Assembly: GCF_001598295.1 (NCBI RefSeq)
Contig: NZ_BCYR01000002.1
Span: 496,001 to 560,000, forward strand
DNA from: Klebsiella ornithinolytica NBRC 105727 = ATCC 31898
Lineage (GTDB): Bacteria > Pseudomonadota > Gammaproteobacteria > Enterobacterales > Enterobacteriaceae
DNA length: 64,000 nucleotides
Reading direction: 5' to 3'
Under the pieces are notes generated by a model. It saw only the letters and a program-made list of their open reading frames with translations, searched no databases and was not told the origin of the DNA. The position numbers and the translations under genes were made by a program. Shown one piece after another: positions 53,523 through 64,000 of this stretch. Position 1 is the first letter of the stretch; every line of letters begins with the position of its first letter.

Positions 53523-53569
53523 GTTCTGATATGAAACAGAGAATATTTTTTACCGTTCCATATTGGAAC
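53523..53569. promoter_or_regulatory. Operator pair near dhaD (candidate DhaR sites)
   Basis: GTTCTGATATGAAAC (53523-53537) and GTTCCATATTGGAAC (53555-53569) both fit GTTYY-N5-GRAAC; the second has perfect outer arms. Their starts are 32 bp apart, about three helical turns. They lie about 150-200 bp upstream of dhaD. DhaR is the obvious binder, by position and by similarity to the dhaK-side pair. Confidence 0.55.
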
Positions 53570-53775
53570 ATCAATTGCCGGAAAACGCCGGGATTGCGAT
53601 CCCGATCCGGCCATTCGCCGTCCTGCGACAAAAAAAACGGCTAATCTGCTAACGCTGATCCCCTCGACAGCAGAAAACAGATAAAAAAAGGATCCGCCTC
53701 CCCCGTAGACTGCGGGGGAACGCAGGGCGAAAAAACCGCCTTAGCTCGCATTTTTCTCTTTTCATCGGCGATAAC

Positions 53776-53821
53776 GTTTCATAACGGAACAAAAATAAAT
53801 AACCACGTTCCGTTATGAAAC
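53776..53821. promoter_or_regulatory. Operator pair near dhaK (candidate DhaR sites)
   Basis: GTTTCATAACGGAAC (53776-53790) and GTTCCGTTATGAAAC (53807-53821) are exact inverted copies of each other over 15 bp, with starts 31 bp apart. Each is also an imperfect dyad of the type GTTYC-N5-GRAAC. They lie about 150-190 bp upstream of dhaK and most likely bind DhaR. Confidence 0.65.
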
Positions 53822-53967
53822 TCGTTTTCGCGACATTTTTTTTTCCGTTAACTCAGCCAGAATCATAACGTCGCCGGGTAGTTCTTCACGCCAGACGATA
53901 CCCCTACACGATGACCGCCTCCGTGGGTAGAGAGGCCGCATCGCATCACTCCGACGGAGCATAAATA

Positions 53968-55038
53968 ATGAAAAAATTGATTAACCGTGTCGAAGATGTA
54001 CTGAGTGAACAACTGCTTGGCCTCGCCAGAGCCCATCCTGAATTAACGCTGCATCAGGACCCGGTGTATGTCACCCGCGCCGATGCGCCGGTGGCCGGGA
54101 AAGTGGCGCTGCTCTCCGGCGGCGGCAGCGGACACGAGCCGATGCACTGCGGCTATATTGGCAAAGGTATGCTTGCCGGCGCCTGTCCGGGCGAGATTTT
54201 CACCTCCCCGACCCCGGATAAAATGTTCGAGTGCGCGATGAATATCGACGGCGGCGAAGGCGTGCTGCTGATCATCAAAAACTACACCGGGGATATCCTT
54301 AATTTCGAAACCGCCACCGAGCTGCTGCACGAAAGCGGCGTCAAGGTGACCACCGTGGTGATCGATGACGACGTGGCGGTCAAAGACAGCCTCTACACCG
54401 CCGGACGCCGCGGCGTCGCCAACACCGTGCTGGTTGAGAAGCTGGTCGGCGCGGCGGCCGAACGCGGCGATTCGCTGGAAGCCTGCACTGAACTGGGCCG
54501 CAAGCTTAACAACCTCGGCCACTCCATCGGTGTGGCGCTGGGCGCCTGCACCGTGCCGGCCGCCGGACAGCCGTCATTCGAATTACAGGATAATGAGATG
54601 GAGTTCGGCGTCGGTATCCACGGCGAGCCGGGTATCGACCGTCGCCCCTTCAGCTCTCTCGACCGCACCGTTGATGAGATGTTCGACACCTTGCTGGAGA
54701 ACGGCACCTACAGCCGCACGCTGCGTCAGTGGGACACCGTCAAAGGGCGCTGGCAGGACGTTACGCAAAGCAAACAGGCGCTGCAGCAAGGCGACCGCGT
54801 CATCGCGCTGGTCAATAACCTTGGCGCCACCCCGCTGTCGGAGCTGTACGGCGTATACAACCGACTGGCCACCCGCTGCGAGGAGAACGGCATCACGATC
54901 GAACGCAACCTCATCGGCAGCTACTGTACCTCGCTGGATATGGTGGGCTTCTCCCTCACTCTGCTGAAAGTCGATGACGACACGCTGGCATTATGGGACG
55001 CCCCCGTTCATACCCCGGCGCTGAACTGGGGCCATTAA
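53968..55038 (+). CDS. dhaK: PTS-dependent dihydroxyacetone kinase, DhaK subunit
   Basis: DhaK binds dihydroxyacetone covalently as a hemiaminal to His218 (GVGIHGEPG) for phosphorylation by DhaL-ADP. The 356-residue protein has the substrate pocket motifs SGGGSGHEPMH and NYTGDILNF. It is the first gene of dhaKLM, with GGAG upstream of the ATG. In E. coli DhaK also acts as DhaR co-repressor. A second, ATP-type kinase with a homologous domain lies 3' at 57203. Confidence 0.96.
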   Translation: MKKLINRVEDVLSEQLLGLARAHPELTLHQDPVYVTRADAPVAGKVALLSGGGSGHEPMHCGYIGKGMLAGACPGEIFTSPTPDKMFECAMNIDGGEGVLLIIKNYTGDILNFETATELLHESGVKVTTVVIDDDVAVKDSLYTAGRRGVANTVLVEKLVGAAAERGDSLEACTELGRKLNNLGHSIGVALGACTVPAAGQPSFELQDNEMEFGVGIHGEPGIDRRPFSSLDRTVDEMFDTLLENGTYSRTLRQWDTVKGRWQDVTQSKQALQQGDRVIALVNNLGATPLSELYGVYNRLATRCEENGITIERNLIGSYCTSLDMVGFSLTLLKVDDDTLALWDAPVHTPALNWGH

Positions 55039-55048
55039 GGAGCACGAC

Positions 55049-55681
55049 ATGTCACTGAACAGAACGCAAATCGTTAACTGGCTCTATCGCTGCGGCGACA
55101 TTTTTACCAAAGAGAAAGATTTTCTGACCGGCCTGGATAAAGAGATTGGCGATGCCGACCACGGTCTGAACATGTATCGCGGCTTCAGCAAGGTGGTGGA
55201 AAAACTGCCGTCCATTGCCGATAAAGACATCGGTTTTATTCTTAAGAACACCGGAATGACGCTGCTCTCCAACGTCGGCGGCGCCAGCGGCCCGCTGTTC
55301 GGCACCTTCTTTATTCGCGCCGCCCAGGTGACGCAGGCCCACCAGAGTCTGACCCTCGACGAGCTGTATCAGATGATGCGCGAAGGGGCCGACGGCGTGG
55401 TCAACCGGGGGAAAGCGGAACCCGGTGATAAAACCATGTGCGACGTCTGGCTGCCGGTCGTCGAGTCACTGCGCCAGTCCAGCGAACAGCACCTGTCGGT
55501 TCAGCATGCGCTGGATGACGCCGCGATACAGGCAGAGGAAGCCGCCCGTTCTACCATCACCATGCAGGCCCGCAAAGGCCGCGCCAGCTACCTCGGCGAA
55601 CGCAGCATCGGGCATCAGGATCCGGGCGCAACCTCGGTGATGTTCATGATTCAGGCGCTGGCTGCTTCAGCCAAAGAGTAA
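55049..55681 (+). CDS. dhaL: PTS-dependent dihydroxyacetone kinase, ADP-binding subunit DhaL
   Basis: DhaL carries a tightly bound ADP that is phosphorylated by DhaM and passes the phosphate to DhaK-bound dihydroxyacetone. The 210-residue protein has the Mg-binding aspartates Asp30, Asp35 and Asp37 (DKEIGDADHG) and the nucleotide loop NVGGASGPLFGTFF. In E. coli DhaL-ADP activates DhaR. It lies 10 bp after dhaK and 10 bp before dhaM. Confidence 0.96.
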   Translation: MSLNRTQIVNWLYRCGDIFTKEKDFLTGLDKEIGDADHGLNMYRGFSKVVEKLPSIADKDIGFILKNTGMTLLSNVGGASGPLFGTFFIRAAQVTQAHQSLTLDELYQMMREGADGVVNRGKAEPGDKTMCDVWLPVVESLRQSSEQHLSVQHALDDAAIQAEEAARSTITMQARKGRASYLGERSIGHQDPGATSVMFMIQALAASAKE

Positions 55682-55691
55682 GGATAACGCG

Positions 55692-57113
55692 ATGGTAAAC
55701 CTGGTGATTGTTTCTCATAGCGCCCGACTGGGCGAAGGTGTCGGAGAACTGGCCCGGCAGATGTTAACTGGCGACGGCTGCAAGCTGGCGATCGCCGCCG
55801 GCATTGACGATCCTGAAAACCCGATCGGCACCGATCCGATTAAGGTGATGGAGGCCATTGAATCCGTTGCCGATACCGACCACGTGCTGGTGATGATGGA
55901 TATCGGCAGCGCCCTGCTCAGCGCGGAAACCGCGCTGGATCTCCTCGATCCGGCGATCGCGGCGAAGGTTCGCCTGTGCGCCGCGCCGCTGGTCGAAGGC
56001 ACGCTGGCGGCAACGGTCAGCGCCGCCACCGGATCGAATATCGATAAAGTGATCGCCGACGCCATGAACGCCCTGGAAGCTAAGCGCGTACAGCTGGGGT
56101 TACCATCGCTCGCACAGAACGGCCCCGAGGCCACGCCAATGGCCGACGATCTCAGCGGCGAGTCCGTCTCGGTGGTCATTAAAAACCATAACGGCTTACA
56201 CGTTCGTCCGGCATCGCGGCTGGTGGCCGCGTTATCCGGATTCAATGCCGATCTGGTGCTGGAGAAAGGCGGCAAATGCGTCTCACCGGATAGCATTAAC
56301 CAGATTGCCCTGTTGCAGGTACGCTGCAACGATACATTAAGGCTGCTGGCCCGCGGGCCAGATGCCGAAGCGGCGCTGGCGGCATTTCAGGCGCTGGCAG
56401 CGGAGAACTTTGGCGAGCAGCCGGACGCCGCGCCAGCGGTTTTTGCCCCCGTCGCCGTGCGTGTTCAGGGCAAAGCGCTCCACTATCCGCTGCCTGCCCT
56501 CCGGCCAGTCCGGCAAACCGGCGCCGACATCGCCAACGAACAGCGGCGCCTGCAGCAGGCGATCGGCCAGACGCTGGACGATCTCAATGCGCTGACCTCC
56601 CTGGCGGAAGAGCGCTATTCTGCCGATATCGCGGCCATTTTCTCCGGCCATCACACGCTGCTCGACGACCCGGATCTCTATGAAGCCGCCTGCGATATCC
56701 TGCGCCAGGAACAATGCAATGCGGAGTGGGCGTGGTATCAGGTGCTGGCCGACCTCAGCCAGCAGTACCGCCAGCTGAACGATGCCTATCTGCAGGCGCG
56801 CTATATTGATATCGACGATCTGCTCCACCGGACTTTGCGTCATCTGCAAGGCCGCAGCGAAGCGCCGCTGGCGGTGCATGAGCCGACGATTATCATCGCC
56901 GACGATCTCTTTCCTTCCACCGTCTTGCAGCTGGATCCTCATCTGGTCAAGGGGATTTGTCTGCGGGAAGGGAGCGAGGCATCCCACGGCGCGATCATCG
57001 CCCGTCAGGCCGGGATCGTCTGCCTGTGTCGGCAGGGAGAGGCCCTGAAGCAGATAGGCGATGGTGAATCCCTTACGCTGGATGTCGCCGGAAAACGCGT
57101 TCTCCGCACATAG
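55692..57113 (+). CDS. dhaM: PTS-dependent dihydroxyacetone kinase, phosphotransferase subunit DhaM
   Basis: DhaM passes phosphate from PEP through the PTS to DhaL-ADP. Its 473 residues contain three domains: an EIIA-Man-like domain with His9 (VSHSARLG), an HPr-like domain with His170 (HNGLHVRPASR), and a truncated EI-like domain with phosphohistidine His432 (EASHGAII) that lacks the PEP-binding part. All three histidines are intact. It is the last gene of dhaKLM; a small hairpin follows. Confidence 0.96.
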   Translation: MVNLVIVSHSARLGEGVGELARQMLTGDGCKLAIAAGIDDPENPIGTDPIKVMEAIESVADTDHVLVMMDIGSALLSAETALDLLDPAIAAKVRLCAAPLVEGTLAATVSAATGSNIDKVIADAMNALEAKRVQLGLPSLAQNGPEATPMADDLSGESVSVVIKNHNGLHVRPASRLVAALSGFNADLVLEKGGKCVSPDSINQIALLQVRCNDTLRLLARGPDAEAALAAFQALAAENFGEQPDAAPAVFAPVAVRVQGKALHYPLPALRPVRQTGADIANEQRRLQQAIGQTLDDLNALTSLAEERYSADIAAIFSGHHTLLDDPDLYEAACDILRQEQCNAEWAWYQVLADLSQQYRQLNDAYLQARYIDIDDLLHRTLRHLQGRSEAPLAVHEPTIIIADDLFPSTVLQLDPHLVKGICLREGSEASHGAIIARQAGIVCLCRQGEALKQIGDGESLTLDVAGKRVLRT

Positions 57114-57150
57114 CTGTCCATTCGTCACTCTCTGTACTCCATTCTTCACG

Positions 57151-57169
57151 CCGGAGGCTCCGCCTCCGG
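57151..57169 (+). terminator. Hairpin between dhaM and ATP-type kinase
   Basis: CCGGAGGC (57151-57158) and GCCTCCGG (57162-57169) form a perfect stem with a TCC loop; there is a modest T content after it (ATTGTGTTT). It may partly end dhaKLM transcription or shield its 3' end while allowing read-through to the next gene. Confidence 0.5.
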
Positions 57170-57202
57170 GGATTGTGTTTCGCTCAACCACCAGGAACCG
57201 TT

Positions 57203-58855
57203 ATGTCTCAATTCTTTTTTAATCAGCGCACCCGCCTCGTCGACGATGTTATTGAAGGAACGATCGTTGCCAGCCCGTGGAACAACCTGGCACGTCTGGA
57301 GAGCGATCCGGCGATTCGCGTGGTCGTTCGTCGCGATCTCAACAAAAGCAACGTCGCCATCATCTCCGGCGGCGGCTCCGGCCATGAGCCGGCTCACGTT
57401 GGGTTTATCGGTAAAGGGATGCTCACCGCCGCGGTGTGCGGCGATATTTTTGCCTCCCCGAGCGTTGATGCGGTGCTGACCGCCATTCAGGCGGTGACCG
57501 GCGAAGCGGGCTGTCTGCTGATCGTCAAAAACTATACCGGCGATCGCCTTAACTTTGGCCTCGCCGCCGAGAAAGCACGTCGCCTGGGTTACAACGTCGA
57601 AATGCTGATTGTCGGCGACGATATTTCGCTACCGAATAACAAGCATCCGCGCGGGATTGCCGGCACCATCCTGGTGCATAAAGTGGCCGGTTATTTTGCC
57701 GAACGTGGCTACAATCTTGCTACCGTGCTGCGCGAGGCCCGATATGCGGCAGACAAGACCCGCACGCTGGGCCTCGCGCTCTCCAGTTGCCATCTGCCGC
57801 AGGAGGCTGAAACGGCACCGCGCCACCATCCCGATCGGGCAGAGCTGGGCATGGGCATCCATGGCGAACCCGGCGCCTCGGTCATCGCCACCCAGAACAG
57901 CGCGCAGATTGTCCGCCTGATGGTGGAGAAACTGACCGCCGCCCTGCCACAAACCGGCCGTCTGGCGGTGATGCTGAACAACCTCGGCGGCGTGTCGGTT
58001 GCGGAAATGGCGATTCTGACGCGTGAGCTGGCCGACACGTCGCTCCATCAGCGGATCGACTGGCTGATTGGCCCGGCGTCGCTGGTGACGGCGCTGGATA
58101 TGAAAGGTTTCTCGATAACCGCCATCGTACTGGAGGAGAGCATTGAAAAAGCACTGCTTTCCGCTGTGGAAACGGCCAGCTGGCAGGCGCCGGTGCAGCC
58201 ACGAACCATTGAGGTGATGCCCTCTTCGCTGCGCAGCACCCGCGTGGCGTTCCAGCCTTCGGACAATCACGTCGTGGCGGGCTATGTCGAGCGGATAACC
58301 GGTACCTTGTCTGACCTGGAGGCGCACCTGAATGCGCTGGATGCCAAAGTCGGCGATGGCGATACCGGCTCCACCTTTGCCGCTGGCGCGCGCGATATTG
58401 CCGACCTGCTGCAACGCCAGCAGTTGCCGTTGGGCGATCTCGCGACCCTGTTGGCCCTGATCGGCGAACGTCTGACCGTGGTGATGGGCGGTTCCAGCGG
58501 CGTGCTGATGTCGATCTTCTTTACCGCCGCCGGGCAGAAGCTGGAGCAAGGCGCCGGCGTCGCGGAAGCGTTAAACGCCGGTCTGGCGCAAATGAAGTTT
58601 TACGGCGGTGCGGATGAGGGCGATCGCACGATGATCGATGCGCTGCAGCCGGCGCTGGCGTCGCTGCTTGTCGCACCGACGGATTTACAGGCGGCGTTTG
58701 CCGCTGCGGAAGCGGGCGCCGAGCGCACCTGCCACGCCAGTAAAGCCAACGCCGGGCGCGCGTCGTACCTTAACAGCGACAGCCTGCTGGGCAATATGGA
58801 TCCGGGCGCCCACGCGGTCGCGCAGGTCTTCAAAACGCTGGCGGAACAACGCTAA
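57203..58855 (+). CDS. dhaK: ATP-dependent dihydroxyacetone kinase (fused DhaK-DhaL type)
   Basis: This single-chain kinase of 550 residues phosphorylates dihydroxyacetone with ATP. The N-terminal DAK1 domain (about residues 1-330) has SGGGSGHEPAH and the substrate His220 (GMGIHGEPG). The C-terminal DAK2 domain (about 360-550) has the Mg-binding KVGDGDTGSTFA and GGSSGVLMSIFF loops. It matches the kinase of the Klebsiella/Citrobacter dha regulon, not DhaKLM. The start at 57203 has AGGAAC upstream; the frame opens ten codons earlier. It follows dhaM by 89 bp. Confidence 0.94.
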   Translation: MSQFFFNQRTRLVDDVIEGTIVASPWNNLARLESDPAIRVVVRRDLNKSNVAIISGGGSGHEPAHVGFIGKGMLTAAVCGDIFASPSVDAVLTAIQAVTGEAGCLLIVKNYTGDRLNFGLAAEKARRLGYNVEMLIVGDDISLPNNKHPRGIAGTILVHKVAGYFAERGYNLATVLREARYAADKTRTLGLALSSCHLPQEAETAPRHHPDRAELGMGIHGEPGASVIATQNSAQIVRLMVEKLTAALPQTGRLAVMLNNLGGVSVAEMAILTRELADTSLHQRIDWLIGPASLVTALDMKGFSITAIVLEESIEKALLSAVETASWQAPVQPRTIEVMPSSLRSTRVAFQPSDNHVVAGYVERITGTLSDLEAHLNALDAKVGDGDTGSTFAAGARDIADLLQRQQLPLGDLATLLALIGERLTVVMGGSSGVLMSIFFTAAGQKLEQGAGVAEALNAGLAQMKFYGGADEGDRTMIDALQPALASLLVAPTDLQAAFAAAEAGAERTCHASKANAGRASYLNSDSLLGNMDPGAHAVAQVFKTLAEQR

Positions 58856-58880
58856 GGCGGCGTCCTCCGCAGCGGAATAT

Positions 58881-58905
58881 CCCGGCGACGCGACGCTGAG
58901 CCGGG
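58881..58905. repeat. REP-like hairpin 1 after the kinase gene
   Basis: CCCGGC (58881-58886) pairs with GCCGGG (58900-58905). The unit resembles the next one at 58929, and together they look like a BIME-type pair between convergent genes. Confidence 0.5.
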
Positions 58906-58928
58906 CGACAGAACAGAATAGCCGCTAT

Positions 58929-58959
58929 CCCGGGCAACGCGCTGACGCCGTAGCCCGGG
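58929..58959. repeat. REP-like hairpin 2 after the kinase gene
   Basis: CCCGGGC (58929-58935) and GCCCGGG (58953-58959) form a perfect 7-bp stem. It lies 8 bp before the 3' end of yqjH and probably protects the 3' ends of both convergent transcripts. Confidence 0.55.
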
Positions 58960-58966
58960 CATCAGG

Positions 58967-59746
58967 CTATTTACTGTGCCAGTAGGCCTGGGAACGCACC
59001 AGCTGCGGGTCAATTTCATCATTTTCAAACCGACCGAGCAGTGATTTCACCACCGCGCCTTCACCGGTCACCCAGATAAAATAATCTTCCGCAGGCACGC
59101 TCACCTGCGCCAGACGTTCAGCCACCACGGACGAATGATGGCCGACGATCCACTCAATATTAAAGCCCTGCAGATCCGCCAGATAATCTTGATACGATGC
59201 CTCGCCGATCGTCACCAGCGCCGTAACCTGCGGGCGCACGGGCAGGCGGCTAAGGCCCAGCAGACGGCGGCGCAGCGCAGGCATACCGGATTCATCGCAG
59301 ACATACAGCTGCCAGGCATAATCCTCTGGCACCACCAGCGAACCACGTGGCCCACCAATCACCAGCTTATCGCCGACGTTTGCCGCCAGCGCCCAGCTGC
59401 TGGCAATACCGCCGTCATGGATGAAGAAGTCATAGGCCAGTTCATGACGTTCGGCATCATACAGCGGCGTGTAGTCGCGAGTTGCCGGACGGACGCCTTC
59501 CCCCCAGTTAATGCCCTCTTCCGTCACCTGCGGCGGTGTAAACGCAGTACCGGCTTGCGGGAAAAAGAGTTTGGTATGGTCGTCAAAACCCTGGGAGACA
59601 AAACCTTCCAGCGCCTCTCCGCCCAGCACAATGCGCTGGAAGGCGGCGCCGACGCGCTCGACGCGCAGCACGGTTAACTCGCGAAAACGCAGCTCATTGC
59701 GAACGCGTTTCGGGTACTGAGGTTCTTTCGTTTTTATCATCGTCAT
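58967..59746 (-). CDS. yqjH: NADPH-dependent ferric-chelate reductase YqjH
   Basis: YqjH reduces ferric siderophores such as ferric dihydroxybenzoylserine to release iron. The 259-residue protein has the FAD-binding barrel (RDYTPLY, about residues 88-94) and the NADPH-binding half of the siderophore-interacting (SIP) family (YVCDESGMPALRR; DYFIWVTGEG). An ATG two codons in (59740) has better ribosome-binding spacing and may be the real start. A Fur box and a YqjI-type palindrome lie upstream, matching E. coli control by iron and nickel. Confidence 0.93.
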   Translation of the reverse strand: MTMIKTKEPQYPKRVRNELRFRELTVLRVERVGAAFQRIVLGGEALEGFVSQGFDDHTKLFFPQAGTAFTPPQVTEEGINWGEGVRPATRDYTPLYDAERHELAYDFFIHDGGIASSWALAANVGDKLVIGGPRGSLVVPEDYAWQLYVCDESGMPALRRRLLGLSRLPVRPQVTALVTIGEASYQDYLADLQGFNIEWIVGHHSSVVAERLAQVSVPAEDYFIWVTGEGAVVKSLLGRFENDEIDPQLVRSQAYWHSK

Positions 59747-59764
59747 TCGCCTTCGTGAGATTTA

Positions 59765-59776
59765 TAGATATATCTA
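59765..59776. promoter_or_regulatory. YqjI-type palindrome near yqjH
   Basis: TAGATATATCTA is a perfect 12-bp palindrome 19 bp before the yqjH start. A related sequence lies before yqjI. E. coli YqjI binds inverted repeats in this intergenic region and is released by nickel. Confidence 0.6.
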
Positions 59777-59790
59777 AACTTTACCCAAAT

Positions 59791-59809
59791 GATAATGATT
59801 GCCATTAAA
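59791..59809. promoter_or_regulatory. Fur box upstream of yqjH
   Basis: GATAATGATTGCCATTAAA matches the Fur consensus at 14 of 19 positions, with the first nine bases perfect. It fits known Fur control of yqjH in E. coli. Confidence 0.6.
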
Positions 59810-59946
59810 AAAGAATGCAAGTTTTTTTTGATATAGACGTAGCAAAAAGCAATAAAGTACAACGAACAAAATAAAATCATTTTAAATCAAATGCTTATTA
59901 AAATATTCAGATTCATGCTTGCTAAGTATTAATTTTTAGATATAGA

Positions 59947-59960
59947 TTAGATATATCAAA
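59947..59960. promoter_or_regulatory. YqjI-type operator near yqjI
   Basis: TTAGATATATCAAA contains the palindrome GATATATC (59950-59957), with a further TAGATATA copy starting at 59937. These lie 18-40 bp before the yqjI start and would allow autoregulation. Confidence 0.55.
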
Positions 59961-59977
59961 ACATACAGGAGCAAACT

Positions 59978-60571
59978 ATGCGACATCATCATGAAGAAGG
60001 TCGAGGGCCACGTGGCCACCACGGTGAACACAGCGAACGCGGGGAGCATGGCCGCCGGGGCGGCGAACATGGCGAACACGGTCGCCGGGGTGGTGGCGGC
60101 GGCGGACGCCGTCAGCGTTTCTTCGGCCATGGCGAACTGCGTCTGGTGATCCTCGACATCCTCACCCGCAACGCCAGCCACGGCTACGAATTGATTAAAG
60201 AGATAGAAAACCTGACCCAGGGCAACTACAGCCCGAGTCCGGGTGTGATCTATCCAACTCTTGATCTCCTTCAGGATCAGGGTCTTATCAGCGTCGAAGA
60301 GGAAAATGGCCGCAAAAAAATCGCCATAACCGCAGAGGGCAGCCTCCTGCATGCCGAGAATCAGGAACAGCTCGGCCATATCCAGGAACGTTTGCAGGCC
60401 CGTATGGTCGGCTGTGAACTGCGCAAAAACCCGCAAATGAAGCGGGCGCTGGAGAACTTTAAAGCCGTACTGGATTTAAAGGTAAATCAACAGGCCATCA
60501 GCGAGACTCAGCTGAAACAGATTGTCGCCGTCATTGACCGCGCGGCAATGGAGATTTCCCAGCTCGATTAA
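59978..60571 (+). CDS. yqjI: PadR-family nickel-responsive repressor YqjI
   Basis: YqjI represses yqjH and itself; nickel releases it in E. coli. The 197-residue protein starts with a His/Gly/Arg-rich, probably nickel-binding region (residues 1-50, ten or more His), followed by a PadR winged helix (LVILDILTRNASHGYELIKE through VIYPTLDLLQDQGLISVEEE, about 55-115) and a helical dimerisation segment. An AGGAGC ribosome binding site is present. In E. coli aer follows; here it does not. Confidence 0.94.
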   Translation: MRHHHEEGRGPRGHHGEHSERGEHGRRGGEHGEHGRRGGGGGGRRQRFFGHGELRLVILDILTRNASHGYELIKEIENLTQGNYSPSPGVIYPTLDLLQDQGLISVEEENGRKKIAITAEGSLLHAENQEQLGHIQERLQARMVGCELRKNPQMKRALENFKAVLDLKVNQQAISETQLKQIVAVIDRAAMEISQLD

Positions 60572-62218
<1,647 letters not shown>

Positions 62219-62306
62219 TGCTCTCTACTCTTCGCTGTCCTCTCCCCATCGGGGAGAGGCGCTTTTCCTGCGGTATCGCCGATGTCCTAACGCAGAGAAA
62301 CGAAGC

Positions 62307-63841
<1,535 letters not shown>

Positions 63842-63862
63842 CACCCTCTTCGCGCGAAACTT

Positions 63863-63888
63863 CCCCGGCGGCACCAGGCCGGCCGGGG
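63863..63888 (+). terminator. GC-rich hairpin after ebgR
   Basis: CCCCGGC (63863-63869) and GCCGGGG (63882-63888) form a perfect 7-bp stem. No U-run follows, so it may be only a weak terminator. The remaining 112 bp to the window end contain no gene start that I can support; the next promoter (for ebgA in E. coli) is presumably here. Confidence 0.5.
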
Positions 63889-64000
63889 AGACTTCCTCTA
63901 CGTCCATCCCGGCGTAAATGCGGTAAAATTCCGCTCCCCGGTATTTTCTGATTTGCACGTTCGCCCCCCTCTGACAACGCTCATTTTGTGATCGAGTTAA

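Larger units (their letters stand above)
53373..53967. promoter_or_regulatory. dhaD-dhaK divergent control region
   Basis: This 595-bp gap has no gene. It carries four dyads of the form GTTYY-N5-GRAAC in two pairs, described separately, one pair nearer dhaD and one nearer dhaK. Between the pairs lie an A-rich tract near 53680 and a GC-rich hairpin CCCCCG/CGGGGG near 53702-53720. I saw no sigma-54 (GG-N10-GC) promoter and no clear CRP site. Promoter boxes could not be fixed by eye. Confidence 0.6.

Noticed and set aside
63975-64000. Possible CRP half-site at the window end
   Set aside because: TGTGATCGAGTTAA has one good half, but the second half does not fit and the sequence stops, so it cannot be judged.

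Overview
This is chromosomal DNA from an enterobacterium, most likely Klebsiella or a close relative such as Raoultella. Most genes match Escherichia coli genes in sequence and in order (the ygiQ to ebgR segment of the E. coli map). The differences from E. coli are typical of Klebsiella: a full ureDABCEFG urease operon sits where E. coli carries the tartrate genes, and a dihydroxyacetone/glycerol (dha) locus sits between the tRNA-Ile2 gene and yqjH. The UreD and UreE sequences differ noticeably from the K. pneumoniae/K. aerogenes W70 proteins as I remember them, so I do not assign a species.

Layout. 1-8.3 kb: ygiQ, ftsP, plsC, parC and an AraC/GyrI-type regulator, all on the minus strand. 8.3-12 kb: ygiW divergent from qseBC, then mdaB and ygiN. 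12-16.4 kb: parE-yqiA-cpdA and yqiB-nudF on the minus strand, divergent from tolC-ygiB-ygiC. 20-25 kb: ygiD, zupT, ribB with its FMN riboswitch, ubiK, glgS and hldE. 25-34 kb: glnE, ygiF, ygiM, cca, uppP, folB and plsY. 34-42.4 kb: the nitrogen block, with an MFS transporter, the urease operon and an NCS1 permease. 42.4-48.5 kb: tsaD divergent from the rpsU-dnaG-rpoD macromolecular synthesis operon, then mug. 48.66-50.25 kb: tRNA-Ile2(CAU) followed by about 1.5 kb of gene-poor, partly decayed DNA with a DUF1889-like gene. 50.25-58.9 kb: dhaR, dhaD, dhaKLM and an ATP-type dihydroxyacetone kinase. 59-64 kb: yqjH/yqjI, patA, ygjH and ebgR.

How the genes work together. The dha block is a catabolic unit. 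DhaD oxidises glycerol to dihydroxyacetone, which is phosphorylated either by the PTS-linked DhaKLM or by the single-chain ATP kinase, under DhaR. No glycerol dehydratase or 1,3-propanediol dehydrogenase gene is present, so only the oxidative branch is encoded here. Four dyads of the form GTTYY-N5-GRAAC, in two evenly spaced pairs between dhaD and dhaK, are the best operator candidates. The urease block has structural genes ureABC, accessory genes ureDEFG, a NAC-like site upstream and flanking transporters. Envelope and efflux functions (tolC, uppP, plsC, plsY, hldE, qseBC) and both topoisomerase IV genes (parC, parE) make up much of the rest.

I found no CRISPR array, insertion sequence, prophage or other clearly novel multi-gene system. 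The most unusual items are the Cys/His tail on the NCS1 permease beside urease, the paired dha operators, the decayed stretch after the tRNA gene with a 5'-less coding remnant abutting dhaR, and the AraC-GyrI fusion standing where E. coli has the short YgiV.
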